Assembly (NCBI RefSeq): GCF_900107375.1
Contig: NZ_FNPT01000015.1
Coordinates: forward strand, 61,289-125,288
Length of the DNA: 64,000 bases
Direction of reading: 5' to 3'
From: Lysobacter sp. yr284
GTDB lineage: Bacteria; Pseudomonadota; Gammaproteobacteria; Xanthomonadales; Xanthomonadaceae
Both the position numbers and the translations under genes were made by a program. The notes below the pieces were generated by a model, which ran no database searches, had not been told where the DNA came from, and saw only the letters and a program-made list of their open reading frames with translations. Positions 43,261 through 52,092 of this stretch are shown piece after piece; the stretch's first letter is position 1; each line of letters starts with the position of its first letter.

Positions 43261-43473
43261 TCAGAACTCCGGCATCAGCGGGCAGTTCATCGGCTCGGCG
43301 CAGCGGTTGTGCTCGCGCGCGCACAGGCCCTGGTCGGCATCGGGCTGGACCATGCAGTTGTCGTAGATGGCGGTGCACCAGCTGCAATCGCGCTGCGCGA
43401 ACGCGCTGCCGGCGAAGCCGGCGGCGAATACGGACAAGGCGAGGAACAACGTCTTGCGGCGAATGGAACCCAT
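43261..43473 (-). CDS. Small secreted six-cysteine protein, copy 3
   Basis: 70 aa. Signal peptide to about residue 27 (SVFAAGFAGSAFA), then QRDCSWCTAIYDNCMVQ, GLCAREHNRCAEPMNCPLMP: the C-x2-C-x6-C-x10-C-x6-C-x5-C pattern. IYDNCM and EHNRCA are shared with copy 4 and nearly with copy 2, so these residues may be functional. RBS AAGGAGAAGG, ATG nine bases later. No known family is recognised. Confidence 0.82.
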   Translation of the reverse strand: MGSIRRKTLFLALSVFAAGFAGSAFAQRDCSWCTAIYDNCMVQPDADQGLCAREHNRCAEPMNCPLMPEF

Positions 43474-43595
43474 ACGAACCTTCTCCTTGGTCGGGGCGGC
43501 CGCGCGCCGTGGCGACGGCGGCCGCGTGGACGCCGGCGGCGGATGCGCCCGCGGCCGGATGCGCCGGCAGCGGGACGCGCGCGCGCCGGCGGTGC

Positions 43596-43811
43596 TCAGG
43601 TCTGCGGCTTGAACGGACAGCCCAGCGACTTTGCGCAGCGGTTGTGTTCGAGCACGCACTCGAACTCGCTGGCGTCGGGCTTGGCCATGCAGTTGTCGTA
43701 GATGCCGGTGCAGATGCTGCAATTGCGCTGGGCCGTGGCGCTGCCGGCGAAACCGGCGGCGAGCGCGAACGCGGCGGCGAAGATCAGGGTGGGGCGGCGG
43801 ATCGAAGGCAT
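43596..43811 (-). CDS. Small secreted six-cysteine protein, copy 4 (first gene of the cluster)
   Basis: 71 aa. Signal peptide about 1-28 (FALAAGFAGSATA), mature part QRNCSICTGIYDNCMAKP, FECVLEHNRCAKSLGCPF with all six cysteines in the common spacing. It is the promoter-proximal copy; 122 nt separate it from copy 3, longer than the other gaps. Its leader has CCAAGGAGCAGGTTCGCATG, very near to that of copy 3, so the duplication included the ribosome site. Function unknown. Confidence 0.82.
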   Translation of the reverse strand: MPSIRRPTLIFAAAFALAAGFAGSATAQRNCSICTGIYDNCMAKPDASEFECVLEHNRCAKSLGCPFKPQT

Positions 43812-43999
43812 GCGAACCTGCTCCTTGGTCGGCGGGCCGGAACGGCCAGCGACAGCATGCGCGCGGGGGTCGCCGCCGCCCGTGACTGCGATCACGGGGC
43901 CACGGACCGGCCTCCCGCGGCGCGGCGCCGCGCCGCCGCGGGTATCGCCGGCCACGGCTTCGGCCTTAGCATCGGTCGCTGCGACGGCGGAGATGGCTC

Positions 44000-44096
44000 T
44001 TGTGGGAGGGCCTTCAGGCCCGACGCTTTTCGCTCCGATCGCCGCGATCGGACACCAGAGCATCGGCCCTGAAGCCCCTCCCACAACAGCGATCCC
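44000..44096. repeat. REP-like family A inverted pair
   Basis: TGTGGGAGGGCCTTCAGGCC then, inverted, AGCATCGGCCCTGAAGCCCC; the second arm has a mismatch in its own stem. It sits in the 319-nt divergent gap between the six-cysteine cluster and the first M20 gene, about 190 nt from the cluster start. Confidence 0.8.
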
Positions 44097-44130
44097 ACCC
44101 TTCCCTTTCGCTTCGCGCCGGAGTCCTGCG

Positions 44131-45441
44131 ATGTCCCGTTCCTTCCCCACCCCGGCGCTCGCCGCGCTGGCGCTCGCCTTCGTCGCACCCGCCTTCGCCC
44201 AGGACGCCGCGCCCGCCGCGGTCGCGCAGGCCGCGCAATCGGTGCAGACCCAGGTCGTGGCCTGGCGCCGCGACATCCACCAGCATCCCGAGCTGGGCCA
44301 GCACGAAGTGCGCACCGCCAAGCTCGTCGCCGACCAGTTGCGCAAGCTCGGCCTGCAGCCGCGCACCGGCATCGCCCACACCGGCGTGGCGGCGGTGCTC
44401 AAGGGCGGCAAGCCGGGCCCGCGCATCGCCATCCGCGCCGACATGGACGCGCTGCCGGTGACCGAACCGGCCGGCCTGCCGTTCGCGTCCAAAGTCACCG
44501 CCGATTACCGCGGCCAGCCGGTCGGGGTCATGCACGCCTGCGGCCACGATGCGCACGTGGCGATCCTGCTCGGCGTCGCCACCGCGCTGGCGGCGCAGAA
44601 GCAACGGCTGCCGGGCGAGGTGATGTTCGTGTTCCAGCCGGCCGAGGAAGGCCCGCCGACCGCGGGCCAGCCGTTCGGCGCCAGGCTCATGCTCGATGAA
44701 GGCGTGTTCAAGGACTTCAAGCCCGATGCGGTGTTCGGCCTGCACGTGTGGGCCGGGCTCAACGTCGGCCAGGTCGGCTACCGCAGCGGCCCGATGCTGG
44801 CCAGCGCCGACGAATGGAGCCTGACCGTGCGCGGCAAGCAGACCCACGGCTCGCGGCCGTGGGACGGGGTCGACCCGATCACCGTCGGCGCGCAGATCCT
44901 GCTCGCCAGCCAGAGCATGATCGCGCGCCAGGTCAACATCGCCGCGACCCCGGTGGTGCTGACCGCCGGCCAGTTCAACAGCGGCGTGCGCTTCAACATC
45001 ATTCCCGACGAAGCCCGGCTGGTCGGCACCCTGCGCACCTTCGACCCGGCCGTGCGCGAGGACGTGATCGCGCGCCTGCGCCGCACCGCCGACGATTACG
45101 CGCACGCCGCCGGCGCCAGCGCCGAACTGGCGGTGGTCAACAACGCCCCGGCCACGATCAACGACGCCGCGCTGACCCGCCGCGCGCTGCCGTCGCTGCG
45201 GCGCGCGGCCGGCGAGGCCAACGTGGTCGAGTCCGGGCTGGTGACCGTGGCCGAGGATTTCTCCCAGTTCGCCAACACCGTGCCGGGCTTCTATTTCTTC
45301 GTCGGCTCGACCGCGAAGGGCAGCGACGCGGCCAAGGCGCCGATCAACCACTCGCCGAACTTCATGCTCGACGAGGGCGCGCTGGAGGTCGGCACGCAGG
45401 CGATGCTGCAGGTGGCGCTGGATTACCTGTACGGACCCTGA
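44131..45441 (+). CDS. Exported M20-family amidohydrolase, copy 1
   Basis: 436 aa. Signal peptide 1-23 (FVAPAFA). M20D (IAA-amino acid hydrolase/hippuricase-like) pattern: RRDIHQHPELGQHE, IRADMDALPVTE, the metal-binding MHACGHDAH, FVFQPAEEG, and the C-terminal AEDFSQFANTVPGFYFFVG. The dimerisation domain spans about 215-330. Family members cleave N-acyl amino acids or amino-acid conjugates; most lack a signal peptide, so export here is notable. It is 3 nt upstream of the 45445 gene, so the two are translationally coupled. Confidence 0.92.
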   Translation: MSRSFPTPALAALALAFVAPAFAQDAAPAAVAQAAQSVQTQVVAWRRDIHQHPELGQHEVRTAKLVADQLRKLGLQPRTGIAHTGVAAVLKGGKPGPRIAIRADMDALPVTEPAGLPFASKVTADYRGQPVGVMHACGHDAHVAILLGVATALAAQKQRLPGEVMFVFQPAEEGPPTAGQPFGARLMLDEGVFKDFKPDAVFGLHVWAGLNVGQVGYRSGPMLASADEWSLTVRGKQTHGSRPWDGVDPITVGAQILLASQSMIARQVNIAATPVVLTAGQFNSGVRFNIIPDEARLVGTLRTFDPAVREDVIARLRRTADDYAHAAGASAELAVVNNAPATINDAALTRRALPSLRRAAGEANVVESGLVTVAEDFSQFANTVPGFYFFVGSTAKGSDAAKAPINHSPNFMLDEGALEVGTQAMLQVALDYLYGP

Positions 45442-45444
45442 GGC

Positions 45445-46137
45445 GTGGACGAACCCGCGATCGGCACGCGCGGCGACGCCGCCGCGCCGCTGCGCCTCAG
45501 CGGCACGGTGCAGCGGTTGCAGCGCACGGTGGAACTGCTCAATCCCGGCGGCCGCCACGGCGGGCGGGTCGAATTCGCGGTCTATCGCTTCGACCTCGAC
45601 CGCCGGCGCCTGGCGCTGTACGTGCCGCTGGCGCCGGCCGGCCCGGCGACGCCGCCGCTGGCCGAAGGCGACCGGGTCGAGCTGCTCGCCCAGCGCTACC
45701 GCGACAACGCGCGCGGCGACGCGCAGCGGGCCGAGGGCGGCGCGGTGGTGGCGCTGCGCAACCTCGAGGACGGCGCCGCGTATGCCTGCCACAGCGCGTT
45801 CCGCTGGCTCGCGATGGACATCGCCCCGGTCGGCTACACCCCGCGCATGCTGCGCGCGTCGCTGTGGTGGACGCTGGCCCTGTCGTTGCTGGCGTGCGCG
45901 GCGATACCGGGTTTCGGCTTCGCCATCGGCGCTTCGACGCCGTGGCAGCGCACGCTCGCCGACGTCGCGGCGCTGGTGGGGCTGATCGACGCGGCGATCT
46001 GGCTGCCGGTGGCGGTGCTGCAGCTGCGCTGGCGCCTGGGCCGGCCGACGCGGCGCCAGCGCTACACCGAACAGGCGTATGTCGCGCTCGGATTCGGCTC
46101 GCCGCTGGATCCCGCGCCGGGCCTGATCGAATTGTGA
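45445..46137 (+). CDS. Membrane protein of unknown family (paralogue of 41323 product)
   Basis: 230 aa from a GTG three bases after the M20 stop. Beta-rich N-terminal part, a motif ALRNLEDGAAYACHSAFR (about 98-115) that matches YALRNLEDGRVYIAHGAFR of the 41323 protein, then two C-terminal helices (SLWWTLALSLLACAAIPGFG, AALVGLIDAAIWLPVAVLQL) and an end QRYTEQAYVALGFGSPLDPAP that also matches. It corresponds to the C-terminal two thirds of the larger paralogue. Unknown function; operonic link to an exported M20 hydrolase. Confidence 0.75.
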   Translation: MDEPAIGTRGDAAAPLRLSGTVQRLQRTVELLNPGGRHGGRVEFAVYRFDLDRRRLALYVPLAPAGPATPPLAEGDRVELLAQRYRDNARGDAQRAEGGAVVALRNLEDGAAYACHSAFRWLAMDIAPVGYTPRMLRASLWWTLALSLLACAAIPGFGFAIGASTPWQRTLADVAALVGLIDAAIWLPVAVLQLRWRLGRPTRRQRYTEQAYVALGFGSPLDPAPGLIEL

Positions 46138-46227
46138 GGACGGCGCTGTAAGTTCTCGCGACCAACGTCGCGCAGCCCGGACCCGCCGCATCGGCTAGCA
46201 TCGGGACTTTCCCGCCGGAGTCCGTCG

Positions 46228-47577
46228 ATGAAGCGTCCGCTGTCCGTCGCGCTGAGCTGCGCCCTGACCTGTTCCGCGCTGGCCGCGCTGCCGCTGGCCG
46301 CCTCGGCGCAATCGGCCTCCTCGCAAGCGGCGCAACGCCCCGAGGTCGCCGCCGCCGCGGCCAAGGTCAAGGCCGACGTGATCGCCTGGCGCCGCGACTT
46401 CCACCAGAACCCGGAGCTGTCCAACCGCGAGGAACGCACCGCGGCCAAGGTCGCCGAGCACCTGCGCAAGCTCGGGCTCAAGCCGCGCACCGGCATCGCC
46501 CGGCACGGCGTGGTGGCGATCGTCGAAGGCGGCAAGCCCGGCCCGAAGATCGCGCTGCGCGCGGACATGGACGCGCTGCCGGTGACCGAACAGGTCGACC
46601 TGCCGTTCGCGTCCAAGGCCACCGCGAGCTTCCGCGGCGAGACCGTCGGGGTCATGCACGCCTGCGGCCACGACGCCCACACCGGCATCCTGCTCGGCAT
46701 CGCCGATGCGCTGGTGGCGATGAAGAAGGACCTGCCCGGCCAGGTGATGCTGGTGTTCCAGCCGGCCGAGGAGGGCGCGCCGGCGAACGAGGAAGGCGGC
46801 GCCTCGCTGATGCTCAAGGACGGCCTGTTCAAGGACTTCAAGCCCGAGGCCGTGTTCGGCCTGCACGTGTTCTCGACCTTGAACGCCGGCCAGCTCGGCG
46901 TGCGCGGCGGCCCGCTGATGGCGGCGTCGGACCGCTTCACCATCAAGATCAAGGGCCGCCAGAGCCACGGCTCGACGCCGTGGATGGGCGTCGACCCGAT
47001 CGTCGCCGCCGCCGAGGTGATCGGCAGCGCCCAGACCATCGTCAGCCGCCGCACCAACATCGCCAAGCTGCCGGCGGTGGTGACCTTCGGCGCGATCAAG
47101 GGCGGCATCCGCTACAACATCATTCCCGACGACGTGGAGATGATCGGCACCATCCGCACCTTCGACGACGGCATGCGCCAGGCGATCTTCGCCGACCTCA
47201 AGAACGTCGCCGAACACGTCAGCGCCGCGCACGGCGCCAGCGCCGAAGCGCAGGTGCCCGACCAGGACGGCAACCCGGTCACCTACAACGACCCGGCGCT
47301 GACCGCGCGCATGCTGCCGAGCCTGAAGGCGGCGGCCGGCGCGGCCAACGTGATCGAGATGCCGCTGGTGATGGGCGCGGAGGATTTCTCCTACTACGCC
47401 AAGGAAGTGCCGGCGATGTTCTTCTTCGTCGGCGCGACCGAGCCGGGCGTGGACCCGGCGACCGCGCCGAGCAACCACTCGCCGAAGTTCAAGCTCGACG
47501 AGAGCTCGCTGGACCTGGGGCTGCGGGCGATGCTGCAGGTGACGCTGGATTATCTGAACGCGCCGAAGGCGGGGTGA
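46228..47577 (+). CDS. Exported M20-family amidohydrolase, copy 2
   Basis: 449 aa, paralogue of the 44131 protein along its full length. Signal peptide about 1-27 (ALPLAASA). Motifs: WRRDFHQNPELSNREE, LRADMDALPVTEQ, VMHACGHDAHTGILLG, LVFQPAEEGAP, AEDFSYYAKEVPAMFFFVG. Same M20D subgroup. It begins 90 nt after the 45445 gene. The two copies sit on either side of that gene, which suggests a duplication of a hydrolase-membrane protein unit. Confidence 0.92.
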   Translation: MKRPLSVALSCALTCSALAALPLAASAQSASSQAAQRPEVAAAAAKVKADVIAWRRDFHQNPELSNREERTAAKVAEHLRKLGLKPRTGIARHGVVAIVEGGKPGPKIALRADMDALPVTEQVDLPFASKATASFRGETVGVMHACGHDAHTGILLGIADALVAMKKDLPGQVMLVFQPAEEGAPANEEGGASLMLKDGLFKDFKPEAVFGLHVFSTLNAGQLGVRGGPLMAASDRFTIKIKGRQSHGSTPWMGVDPIVAAAEVIGSAQTIVSRRTNIAKLPAVVTFGAIKGGIRYNIIPDDVEMIGTIRTFDDGMRQAIFADLKNVAEHVSAAHGASAEAQVPDQDGNPVTYNDPALTARMLPSLKAAAGAANVIEMPLVMGAEDFSYYAKEVPAMFFFVGATEPGVDPATAPSNHSPKFKLDESSLDLGLRAMLQVTLDYLNAPKAG

Positions 47578-47615
47578 GGGCGCGGACGGCCGGAGTTTCG
47601 GCGTAGTTGAGTTGT

Positions 47616-47680
47616 CGCGGTCGCGGCTCGCGCCGCTCCTGCATGGGCTCCCTGTAGGAGCGGCGCGAGCCGCGACCGCG
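47616..47680. repeat. REP-like family B inverted pair, long hairpin
   Basis: Arms GTCGCGGCTCGCGCCGCTCC and GGAGCGGCGCGAGCCGCGAC separated by about 10 nt, able to form an almost perfect 27-bp stem between the M20 gene and queF. Confidence 0.85.
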
Positions 47681-47733
47681 CCAATCGGCGTCCGGCGCAA
47701 GCCCGAACCCGGGGCGAACCCCGCCCCAGCGGC

Positions 47734-47739
47734 TAAAAT
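47734..47739 (+). promoter_or_regulatory. -10 element placed for a leaderless queF transcript
   Basis: TAAAAT ends six bases before the queF ATG, so transcription would begin on or next to the start codon. No ribosome binding site is seen before this ATG. No preQ1 riboswitch is present. Confidence 0.55.
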
Positions 47740-47745
47740 ACCGCC

Positions 47746-48558
47746 ATGACCGCCCACGAACTCCCCCTCGGCCGCCACGTCGACTATCCGCGCGAGTACG
47801 ACGCCTCGCTGCTGTTCCCCATCGCCCGCGCGCTCGGCCGCGAGCACATCGGCGTCGACGACGCCGCTCCGCCGTTCGTCGGCCACGACCGCTGGCACGC
47901 CTACGAACTGAGCTGGCTGGACCCGCGCGGCAAGCCGCAGGTCGCCACCGCGACCCTGTCGGTGCCGGCGACCTCGCCGCACCTGATCGAGTCCAAGTCG
48001 CTCAAGCTGTACCTGAACTCCTTCAATTCCAGCCGCTTCGACAGCGCGCAGGCGGTGCGCGAGACCCTCGCCGGCGACCTTGGCGCGGCCGCCGGCGCGC
48101 CGGTCGCCGTGGTCTTCGGCCTGCCGCCCATCGACGGCGACGGCGCGGCTGAGTCGATCGACGGTCTCGACGTGGCCATCGACGACTACGGCCCGCCCAA
48201 CGCCGGACACCTGTCCGCCGACGCCGGCGAGATCGCCGAGGAAACCCTGAGCTCGGCCCTGCTCAAGTCCAACTGCCCGGTCACCGGCCAGCCGGACTGG
48301 GCGCGGGTGGTCGTGGCCTACCGCGGGCCGCGCCTGGACCGCGCCGGCCTGCTGCGCTACCTGGTCTCGTTCCGCGACCACGCCGAGTTCCACGAGCAAT
48401 GCGTCGAGCGCATCCACGCCGACCTGACCCGCATCGCCCGCCCGCAGTGGCTGTCGGTGGAGGCGCGCTACACCCGCCGCGGCGGCCTGGACATCAACCC
48501 CTGGCGCGGCAGCCCGGGCCTGGCGGCGCCGGCCGCGGGGCGCGACGAGCGGCAGTGA
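47746..48558 (+). CDS. queF: NADPH-dependent 7-cyano-7-deazaguanine (preQ0) reductase
   Basis: 270 aa, the long (YqcD/E. coli type) two-domain QueF. The NADPH motif [12 protein letters not shown] is at 82-93 and the active-site Cys177 is in [14 protein letters not shown]. The C-terminal half has [17 protein letters not shown] and [14 protein letters not shown]. It reduces preQ0 to preQ1 in queuosine biosynthesis for tRNA. No other que gene is near. Confidence 0.96.
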   Translation: MTAHELPLGRHVDYPREYDASLLFPIARALGREHIGVDDAAPPFVGHDRWHAYELSWLDPRGKPQVATATLSVPATSPHLIESKSLKLYLNSFNSSRFDSAQAVRETLAGDLGAAAGAPVAVVFGLPPIDGDGAAESIDGLDVAIDDYGPPNAGHLSADAGEIAEETLSSALLKSNCPVTGQPDWARVVVAYRGPRLDRAGLLRYLVSFRDHAEFHEQCVERIHADLTRIARPQWLSVEARYTRRGGLDINPWRGSPGLAAPAAGRDERQ

Positions 48559-48787
48559 TCGGCACGCCGGCAGCGCCGGCGGCCGCGCGGCGGTAACCAC
48601 GCTGCCGCCTCGGTCCGGCACACGGCCGGTGCCCGCGAGCGATGCGGCCGCGCAACGCCACGCGCGACGGGCTTCGGCCCGTCATATCCCCATTCAGTTT
48701 CATCATCAAAGTTCACGCGGGCGCTATGTCTTTTTAACAAGCCCCATGTCATGGTGCCCCCGCCAACACGGCAGGAGCCCTCTACCC

Positions 48788-49096
48788 ATGACTACCCCGG
48801 ATAAGAAAGCCGATTTTTCCGATGTGCAAAGCGGTGTGTCGAGCACCGACGAAATCAAAGAGAAAGCCGATTTCAGCGACGTCCAGAGCGGCGTGAGCTC
48901 GACCGACGAGATCACCGGCGGTGGCCAGCAGACCTACACGGTCCAGAAGGGCGACACGCTGTCGCACATCGCCAAAGAGGTTTACGGCAAGGCGAGCAAG
49001 TGGAACGCGATCTTCGAGGCCAATCGCGATCAGCTCGACGATCCCGACAAGATCCAGCCCGGCCAGGTCCTGAAGATCCCGACCGTCAACGACTGA
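48788..49096 (+). CDS. LysM-domain protein with N-terminal tandem 17-residue repeat
   Basis: 102 aa, no signal peptide. Residues 7-23 and 26-42 are identical copies of [17 protein letters not shown]. Residues 49-98 are one LysM domain ([40 protein letters not shown]), nearly the same as the LysM domain of YgaU/Kbp. At the DNA level the two repeats differ at nine of seventeen codons, all synonymous. Its role may be like YgaU, a cytoplasmic or periplasmic K+/stress protein, with the BON domain replaced by the repeats; this is inference. Confidence 0.9.
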   Translation: MTTPDKKADFSDVQSGVSSTDEIKEKADFSDVQSGVSSTDEITGGGQQTYTVQKGDTLSHIAKEVYGKASKWNAIFEANRDQLDDPDKIQPGQVLKIPTVND

Positions 49097-49172
49097 CGCA
49101 CAACGTCCGCGACGAGGCGCGAATGCGCGCCGCAACGCCTTCCACTTCAACGTCTTTCCAAGGAGATCCACC

Positions 49173-49685
49173 ATGCTGATCCGCAATCGCACCACGTACG
49201 CCGTCGCCGCCGCCCTGGTCGCCTCGCTGGCGCTGGCGGGCTGCAAGAAGAAGGAAGAGCCGGCGCCGACCCCGCCGCCGGCCGCCGAGACCCCGGCTCC
49301 GGCGCCCGCTCCGGAACCCGCCCCGGCGCCGGTCGCCGCGACCGCCACCGTCGCCAGCGTCGACCTGGGCAGCGCCGTCGGCGCCGACAAGAAGGTCACC
49401 GCCGCGGCGACCACGTTCAAGCCGAAGGACACCGTCCACGCCTCGGTCACCACCAACACCTCCGATCCGGCCGCCACCGTGGCGACCAAGATCGGCGCCA
49501 AGTGGACCTTCCAGGACGGCCAGACCGTCAAGGAAGACCCGGCCGTCGACGTCAACGCCACCAACGGCGGCGTGACCGAGTTCAGCATCAACAGCCCGAA
49601 GGGTTTCCCGGAAGGCAAGTACAAGGTCGAGATCACTCAGGACGGCAACGTCGTCCAGAGCAAGGAATTCGAGGTCAAGAAGTAA
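49173..49685 (+). CDS. Lipoprotein with proline/alanine spacer and beta-rich C-terminus
   Basis: 170 aa. Lipobox LALAGC (Cys24), next residues KKK, so an outer- or inner-membrane anchor is possible. Residues 30-60 are Pro/Ala-rich. From about 60 it is beta-sheet-like (TTFKPKDTVHASV, AKWTFQDGQTVKE, GFPEGKYKVEITQDGNVVQS), similar to an immunoglobulin-like sandwich. Strong AAGGAG site before ATG, terminator after. I do not recognise the family. Located 76 nt after the LysM gene; possibly cotranscribed. Confidence 0.8.
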   Translation: MLIRNRTTYAVAAALVASLALAGCKKKEEPAPTPPPAAETPAPAPAPEPAPAPVAATATVASVDLGSAVGADKKVTAAATTFKPKDTVHASVTTNTSDPAATVATKIGAKWTFQDGQTVKEDPAVDVNATNGGVTEFSINSPKGFPEGKYKVEITQDGNVVQSKEFEVKK

Positions 49686-49714
49686 GCCTCTCCGCCTGAA
49701 GGGCGGGCAAGCCC

Positions 49715-49745
49715 GGGCGCGGCCGCATGGCCGCGCCCTTTTTTT
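49715..49745 (+). terminator. Intrinsic terminator after lipoprotein gene
   Basis: Ten-bp stem GGGCGCGGCC/GGCCGCGCCC with GCAT loop, followed by seven T. Confidence 0.95.
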
Positions 49746-49767
49746 CGCCCGGATCCGGCGCTGTCCC

Positions 49768-50150
49768 TGTAGGAGCGGCGCAAGCCGCGACCGCGCCTCC
49801 ACAACCGCGACGCAAGCGGCCATCGCGCGCAAGCAAACGCGCGGATACGAAGAATCCGCATGTTTCGCCGCACTGACGATGCCGCGGCCGCTTCCTGTAG
49901 GAGCGGCGCAAGCCACGACCGCGCCTCCACAACCACGACGCAAGCGGCCATCGCGCGCAAGCACACGCGCGGATACGAAGAATCCGCATGTTTCGCTGCA
50001 CTGGCGATGCCGCGGCCGCTTCCTGTAGGAGCGGCGCAAGCCGCGACCGCGCCCCTGCAACCACGACGCAAACCACCGTCGCGCGTAGGCGCACATGCGG
50101 ATACGAAGGCATCGGAAGTTCGCCGCAATAACGATGCCGCGGCGTGGGCC
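49768..50150. repeat. Tandem array of a 128-bp unit built around REP family B
   Basis: TGTAGGAGCGGCGCAAGCC starts at 49768, 49896 and 50024, exactly 128 nt apart. Each unit continues with GCGACCGCGCC, then a spacer with CGACGCAA, CGCGCGGATACGAAGAATCC (units 1 and 2) and GATGCCGCGGC. The third unit is more diverged. Apart from the REP at the head, the spacer differs from that of the 134-bp array at 35781. No gene is seen in it. Confidence 0.93.
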
Positions 50151-50175
50151 GCGCCTGCAGCCAGCACTCGCCGCC

Positions 50176-50571
50176 TCAGCCGCGCGGGAATTCGCCGTCC
50201 ACGTACACCCAGCGACCGTCGGCCCGTTCGAACCGGCTCACTTCGTGCAGCCGCACCGCGCTGCCGCCGCCGACGCGGTAGCGCGCCACGAACTCCACCA
50301 CCGCCGCGTCGCCGTCCTCGCGCTGGCGCTTCACCTCCAGCCCGAGCCAGCGCACCGCCGGGTCGAATTCGAGCGCGTCCGGGCAGGTCCGCGTCGCCCA
50401 GCTCGCGCGCAGGTACTCCAGGTCGCCCAGGACATAGGCGCTGTAGCGCGAGCGCATCAGCGCCGCGGCGGTGGCCGCGGCCTGGCCGGCGTGCAGCGGC
50501 CCGCAGCAGGCGGCATAGCGGCGCGAAGGGTCGCAGGGACAGGCGGCGGGCGGGGCGAGGCGGGCGGTCAT
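50176..50571 (-). CDS. ychJ: YchJ family (UPF0225) protein
   Basis: 131 aa. N-terminal SEC-C-like zinc motif ACPCDPSRRYAACCG, then ALMRSRYSAYVLGDLEYLRASW and an NTF2-like core with VEFVARYR and LHEVSRFERADGRWVYVDGE. This is the standard layout of YchJ. Function unknown. The gene is divergent from the UPF0149/SEC-C gene across 71 nt. Confidence 0.93.
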   Translation of the reverse strand: MTARLAPPAACPCDPSRRYAACCGPLHAGQAAATAAALMRSRYSAYVLGDLEYLRASWATRTCPDALEFDPAVRWLGLEVKRQREDGDAAVVEFVARYRVGGGSAVRLHEVSRFERADGRWVYVDGEFPRG

Positions 50572-50642
50572 GCCGGTATTTTCGCCGCGGCCACGCGCTT
50601 GCGACTACCATGCACGCCCCGTATGCCCCACGAGCGCCGCCC

Positions 50643-51350
<708 letters not shown>

Positions 51351-51703
51351 ACGCCGCCGGGCCGCGCCGGCGCTGAGCCGGCGCGGGCGTGGCGCGCGCG
51401 GCCGACGCAGGCTGCGCGCGGCCGACCGCAGGCGCGCGCGCGGGACCGCTTTCGGGGACGAGCGTCGTGCGCGAGCCGCCGTTCAGTTTCAGCTGTTCGT
51501 TTTCCGACCTGTGACTGGCGCCGATCCTGACCGGCGGGGCGATCGGCGCCGAACGGACCGGCGCGGCGATGCTGACCGGCTTGCGTTTCCCACTGCGAAC
51601 GCGCCGCCGTTCGCGCCGCCTCTGCGTCGGCGCGTGGCGGATGCGACAATCGCCGGCCTTCGGCGCATCCGGCGCCGTTCCCACCCAGCCTCCGCCGGCC
51701 GCC
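51351..51703. other. Intergenic region with strong hairpin
   Basis: 353 nt. A perfect 10-bp stem CCGCGCCGGC/GCCGGCGCGG with a five-base loop lies at 51362-51386, just past the SEC-C gene; it lacks a T-run. Nothing else is seen. Confidence 0.55.
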
Positions 51704-52066
51704 ATGTCCGACGCCACCCACCCCTGCCTGCGCTGCGGCGCCTGCTGCGCCAGCTTCCGCGTCGCCTTCCACTGGAGCGAGACCGACGCGCACCCCGACG
51801 GCCTGACCCCGGCGGCATCGACCGAACCCCTCGACCCGCACCGCGTGGCCATGCGCGGCACCTACGGCGGCGCACCGCTGCGCTGCGGACAACTGCGCGG
51901 CCAGGTCGCCCACGACGCGCACTGCGGCATCTATCCGTTGCGGCCCTCGCCCTGCCGCGAACTCAAGGCGGCGTGGGCGGACGCGGCGCCGAGCGCGCAG
52001 TGCGACAGGGCGCGGGCGCTGCATGGCATGGCGCCGTTGACGCCGGCGGATTGGCGCAGCGCCTGA
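51704..52066 (+). CDS. YkgJ-family cysteine cluster protein
   Basis: 120 aa. Cysteines at PCLRCGACCASF (8-15), PLRCGQL and CGIYPLRPSPCREL fit the YkgJ/CxxCxxCC iron-sulfur or zinc cluster family. Molecular function unknown. With YchJ and the SEC-C protein just upstream, three metal-binding Cys proteins lie in about 1.9 kb. The ATG at 51704 places the cysteines near the N-terminus, as is usual in the family. Confidence 0.9.
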   Translation: MSDATHPCLRCGACCASFRVAFHWSETDAHPDGLTPAASTEPLDPHRVAMRGTYGGAPLRCGQLRGQVAHDAHCGIYPLRPSPCRELKAAWADAAPSAQCDRARALHGMAPLTPADWRSA

Positions 52067-52092
52067 GTTTCGCTACCGCACCGCGATAAGGC

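Noticed and set aside
47700..47745. preQ1 riboswitch before queF
   Set aside because: The REP hairpin and the -10 element leave no room for one, and the transcript seems to lack a leader.
49768..50150. CRISPR-like regular repeat
   Set aside because: Spacers are the same in each unit, and there are no cas genes.
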